Assembly: GCF_035277725.1 (NCBI RefSeq)
Contig: NZ_DATEJY010000025.1
Span: 1-7,974, forward strand
Source of the DNA: Dyella_B sp035277725
GTDB taxonomy: Bacteria; Pseudomonadota; Gammaproteobacteria; Xanthomonadales; Rhodanobacteraceae
Length of the DNA stretch: 7,974 nucleotides
Direction: 5' to 3'
In this document: positions 5,703-7,974 of the stretch, in pieces
How positions within the stretch are numbered: the stretch's first letter is position 1
How the letters are laid out: each line of letters opens with the position of its first letter
Made by a program: the position numbers and the translations under genes
The notes under the pieces: model-generated
What the model saw: the letters and a program-made list of their open reading frames with translations, nothing else
The model's database searches: none
Told to the model about the DNA's origin: nothing

Positions 5703-6142
5703 TTTCCGATGCCCCCCCTACCATTTTGGGGCGGTGGCGGCCGCGGGAGTGCTTCGAAACCATCCAAGCACGCGTCGCTTTGCGTCTGCTCGCCGCTTTG
5801 TCGCGGGACCTAGCCCTTCCCGTTCGCCGGCCACTGCCGGCTGTGGATATCTGCGTCGAAATCGACCTCGGAAGGCATCGCGGGCGTGGCGGGGCAAGCG
5901 CGCAGTCGGACATCTTGCGGTGTAACTCGCTGCGCGCGATTTGCAGCACGCACAGCGTGGAAGGCGTCAGGTTGCGCAAGAGCCCGAACAAGTTAAAGGG
6001 GGCAAACGTGTGACAAGACGAATTCCCTACCAGGAAATTTTCCTATTACGGCCATTCGACTTCCTTTGCTAGCTTGAAAATGCTTATGGAATCGCAGCGA
6101 TTGTGCACGGAAGGGGAAGACGGTCGATGTTTGGAGCATGGT

Positions 6143-6287
6143 CGTCTCGAACGGAGACGCTAAAAAAGGAAAGCGGAGGGAGCCCCAGCTCGGTTCCTGC
6201 TATCGCAATACCATCGTGTTGGGTAGCGATAGCGACCTCATCGCGGTCATGCATTCCTCCAGTCCTGAGGGGTTTTGCAGTACCCCT
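6143..6287. other. Hairpin-rich segment upstream of the Rhs gene (possible leader RNA or small RNA)
   Basis: Three perfect hairpins occur in 145 bases: CGTCTC-GAACG-GAGACG (6143-6159), GCTATCGC with GCGATAGC around a 19-base loop (6199-6233), and AGGGGT with ACCCCT around an 8-base loop (6268-6287). None is followed by a T-run, so they are not ordinary terminators. They could shape the long 5' leader of the Rhs message or belong to a small RNA. No known RNA family is recognised. Confidence 0.3.
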
Positions 6288-6471
6288 ACGACAAGAACTG
6301 CCATTGCGCCGCCCATGCGCGCTAGGTACAGGTCGTCTGAAAGTTATTTTTACGTACGTGATGTACCAGGCAGTGAACTCTGCCCCGGATTAAATCCTTG
6401 CTGTGTTCGTCTTGCTACTGCTCAAGGGCGAGTCGCGTACATTTTTTTACACCGCTGTTTTTTATTTTTTT

Positions 6472-6478
6472 GAAAGGA
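6472..6478 (+). promoter_or_regulatory. Ribosome binding site of the Rhs gene
   Basis: GAAAGGA lies 7 bases before the ATG at 6486 and fixes the start of the signal-peptide-bearing reading frame. It follows directly on a run of seven T residues (6465-6471), with further runs at 6442-6448 and 6458-6463. Confidence 0.75.
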
Positions 6479-6485
6479 CTGCTTC

Positions 6486-7974
6486 ATGTTGCGCTATCTA
6501 GGGGCGTTGTTCTTTGTAATTGCATTCGTGTGTGCAACACCTTCAGTCAAAGCAGCCGCTTATCAGATAAATACCTGTCCTGGTTACGGTACTCATTTTG
6601 GTTGGAACCCAGACCTAAAGACTGTCGGGGCGTCAGTGGGTGCCGGTTGTACAAACTCCTACCTCTACGTGCCTGACGGCGGCGGCGGTTCTAGTTCTGG
6701 CGGAGGTGGGGGGCCGGGCGGCGGTGGCGGTACGCAGACATCAGTCAGTACAACCATCACTGCCGACAAGAAGAACAGCAAAGCGCCTCCTTGTTTGCGA
6801 GTCGGTGATCCGATTGATCCCGGTACGGGTGCAAAGGTGGACATTGAGACCGATTTCGCCTTGCCAGGTGAGATGGGGCTGAAGTTCGAGCGGTATTACG
6901 CCTCGAGAGGTATCCGAGCCGGGTTACCTAACGGCCCTGGCGGGTGGACCGATAATCTTGATTACGAGCTCCACACTCAATGCATGGGCGGCCTCAGTTG
7001 TACGACGGCCTTCTTCATGCGCCCGGACGGTTCAGAGATTAAATTCACGCAACCCGTTGCTGCGGCATCGGGGGCGCCTCTCACCGGCCCCTTCACCGAA
7101 GAGGGCGGTGGCGGCCTGGCGACCTTGACGTATACGCCCAACGGGTCGGGGCCAGGCACTTATACCGTGGTTGATGAGGACGCCATGGTCTACACCTGGA
7201 CCCAGGATTTAACCACAGGCCCCTCTCCGCGTAACAAAGGCATTCTTACCGGTATCCACGATGCTTCGGGAATCGGGTGGACCATTACCTACCCGAACAG
7301 CACGACTACCGTGGTCACGCATACGTCCGGACAACAGATGGTCTTAACCATAACCATTCCGTCTAATACCGGAGGACAAGGTATTTCGGCGCTAACGGTG
7401 ACCGATCCCGCTGGCAACAACTACACATATCAAGCTGCATCCGATGACTTGGGAACGTGGAACTTGATTCCAGCGGAAATCGCGTCGGCAAGCTTCCCCG
7501 GCTCAAATCCAGTGACCGTTCAATACCAGTACAAACCGTTCGATCCTAATACTCCGCAGTTAAGAGGTTTGACAGAAGTTGATTACAACGGTGTCGCGCA
7601 TGATCTAACCACTTACGACACCAACGGCAATGCGCTATCGACCAGCCTGGCCGATGGAACGCAAAAGACATCGCTGGTGTATGGCAGCAACGCAACGGGC
7701 GCGGTGGTTACTATCACCAACCCGTTGGGCCACGTATCGGTGTACCAATACAACGCCAGCGCGTTGCCGATTTCGGTGACTGGCCAAGCATCTTCACATT
7801 GCGCCGCCACCCTCAGCCAAATGAGCTACGACGGCAATGGCAATATGCAGTCGGAGGTCGACAACAATGGCAACACGACGACGTATCTATACGCCGCCAC
7901 CGGCCAGCTTCAGCAGACGGTAGAAGCATCAGGTACGAGCATTGCTCGCACGACCACGTATCAATGGGATAGCA
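6486..7974 (+). CDS. Secreted Rhs/YD-repeat protein, N-terminal part (3' end outside window)
   Basis: The frame is open from the ATG at 6486 to the window end, giving 496 residues with no stop. Residues 1-23 are a Sec signal peptide: a short basic start, a hydrophobic core LGALFFVIAFVCA (5-17) and probable cleavage after VKA at 21-23. A short cysteine-containing region (24-64) is followed by a Gly/Ser linker (65-82). Residues about 103-140 carry the Rhs entry motif, CLRVGDPIDPGTGAKVDIET, then DFALPGEMGLKFERYYASRG, as in DUF6531. Later segments are beta-rich, and YD-type repeats are clear: TTYDTNGNALSTSLADG (375-391) and MSYDGNGNMQSEVDNNGNTT (446-465). In this superfamily the YD repeats form a hollow shell, and a variable C-terminal domain after the core motif is often a toxin. 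Having a signal peptide and no VgrG or PAAR part, it probably goes through the Sec route rather than on a type VI spike. The C-terminus and any immunity gene are not visible. Confidence 0.9.
   Translation, partial: MLRYLGALFFVIAFVCATPSVKAAAYQINTCPGYGTHFGWNPDLKTVGASVGAGCTNSYLYVPDGGGGSSSGGGGGPGGGGGTQTSVSTTITADKKNSKAPPCLRVGDPIDPGTGAKVDIETDFALPGEMGLKFERYYASRGIRAGLPNGPGGWTDNLDYELHTQCMGGLSCTTAFFMRPDGSEIKFTQPVAAASGAPLTGPFTEEGGGGLATLTYTPNGSGPGTYTVVDEDAMVYTWTQDLTTGPSPRNKGILTGIHDASGIGWTITYPNSTTTVVTHTSGQQMVLTITIPSNTGGQGISALTVTDPAGNNYTYQAASDDLGTWNLIPAEIASASFPGSNPVTVQYQYKPFDPNTPQLRGLTEVDYNGVAHDLTTYDTNGNALSTSLADGTQKTSLVYGSNATGAVVTITNPLGHVSVYQYNASALPISVTGQASSHCAATLSQMSYDGNGNMQSEVDNNGNTTTYLYAATGQLQQTVEASGTSIARTTTYQWDS

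Larger units (their letters stand above)
5237..6485. other. Long gene-free, compositionally mosaic region upstream of the Rhs gene
   Basis: About 1.25 kb without a convincing gene. The open frames here (up to 111 codons on either strand) lack ribosome binding sites, recognisable domains and plausible composition, and several overlap each other. By hand count 5461-5520 is 28% GC and 5641-5700 is 33%, whereas 5821-5880 is 63% and 5881-5940 is 70%, so blocks of different origin are joined. Contents in order are TACCCC direct repeats (5320-5341), the AGGTAA array (5391-5702), a GC-rich block (about 5705-6010), a hairpin-rich leader (6143-6287), and T-runs before the Rhs start (6442-6471). The mosaic suggests insertion or recombination next to the Rhs locus. 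Confidence 0.65.

Noticed and set aside
5656..6013. Overlapping 110-111 codon frames on both strands in the GC-rich block
   Set aside because: They overlap each other, have unusual Arg/Ser/Ala-rich composition and no start signals; more likely stop-poor GC-rich DNA or a relic.
6103..6473. Two overlapping plus-strand frames (96 and 111 codons) before the Rhs gene
   Set aside because: They are in competing frames with no ribosome binding site or domain, and run through hairpins and T-runs.
6640..6882. Plus-strand 80-codon frame within the Rhs gene
   Set aside because: It is out of frame with the continuous, signal-peptide-bearing Rhs reading frame, so a shadow.

Overview
The window is ordinary, fairly GC-rich proteobacterial chromosome up to about 5.2 kb, then a compositionally mosaic, largely gene-free stretch, then the start of a large secreted Rhs/YD-repeat gene. 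The organism is probably a gammaproteobacterium of the Xanthomonadales/Lysobacterales (Dyella, Luteibacter, Rhodanobacter or Xanthomonas relatives). This is inferred from the type of REP-like palindrome (CATCCCAGCGAAAGCTGGGA core), the gene families and the codon use. No marker gene fixes the species.

Layout: 2-403 (+) is the 3' end of a putative esterase. It converges on an XRE/MmyB-type regulator (414-1250, -). A 340-bp gap carries a perfect 28-bp inverted repeat of the REP/BIME class and a decayed relative. Next is a carboxymuconolactone decarboxylase/AhpD-like protein (1592-2149, -), divergent from a KGG-repeat stress protein (2463-2834, +). A strong hairpin terminator separates KGG from a nitroreductase (2999-3757, -). 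The nitroreductase is transcribed divergently from a TetR regulator (3809-4450, +) across a 51-bp gap that holds a good promoter and a small palindrome. A GFA-family zinc protein (4557-5039, +) follows, and a perfect 12-bp-stem terminator (5207-5236) closes this block. Several genes are of kinds often linked to electrophile, peroxide, nitro-compound or aldehyde stress, each with its own regulation; there is no clear single operon.

From 5237 to 6485 I see no convincing gene. It contains possible integrase-arm-like repeats (about 5320-5341), an AT-rich 310-bp array with 12 exact copies of AGGTAA in both orientations (5391-5702), a sharply bounded GC-rich block (about 5705-6010), and a hairpin-rich leader (6143-6287) ending in T-runs. 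At 6486 a Sec-exported Rhs/YD-repeat protein begins (signal peptide, glycine-rich linker, DUF6531-like GDPxxPxTG motif, YD repeats) and runs off the window. Any variable toxin domain at its C-terminus would lie outside.

The observation least explained by known features is the AGGTAAYC array. The same motif recurs as a perfect inverted pair upstream of the AhpD-like gene, so it could be the operator of one regulator, or a recombination or replication site of a mobile element.
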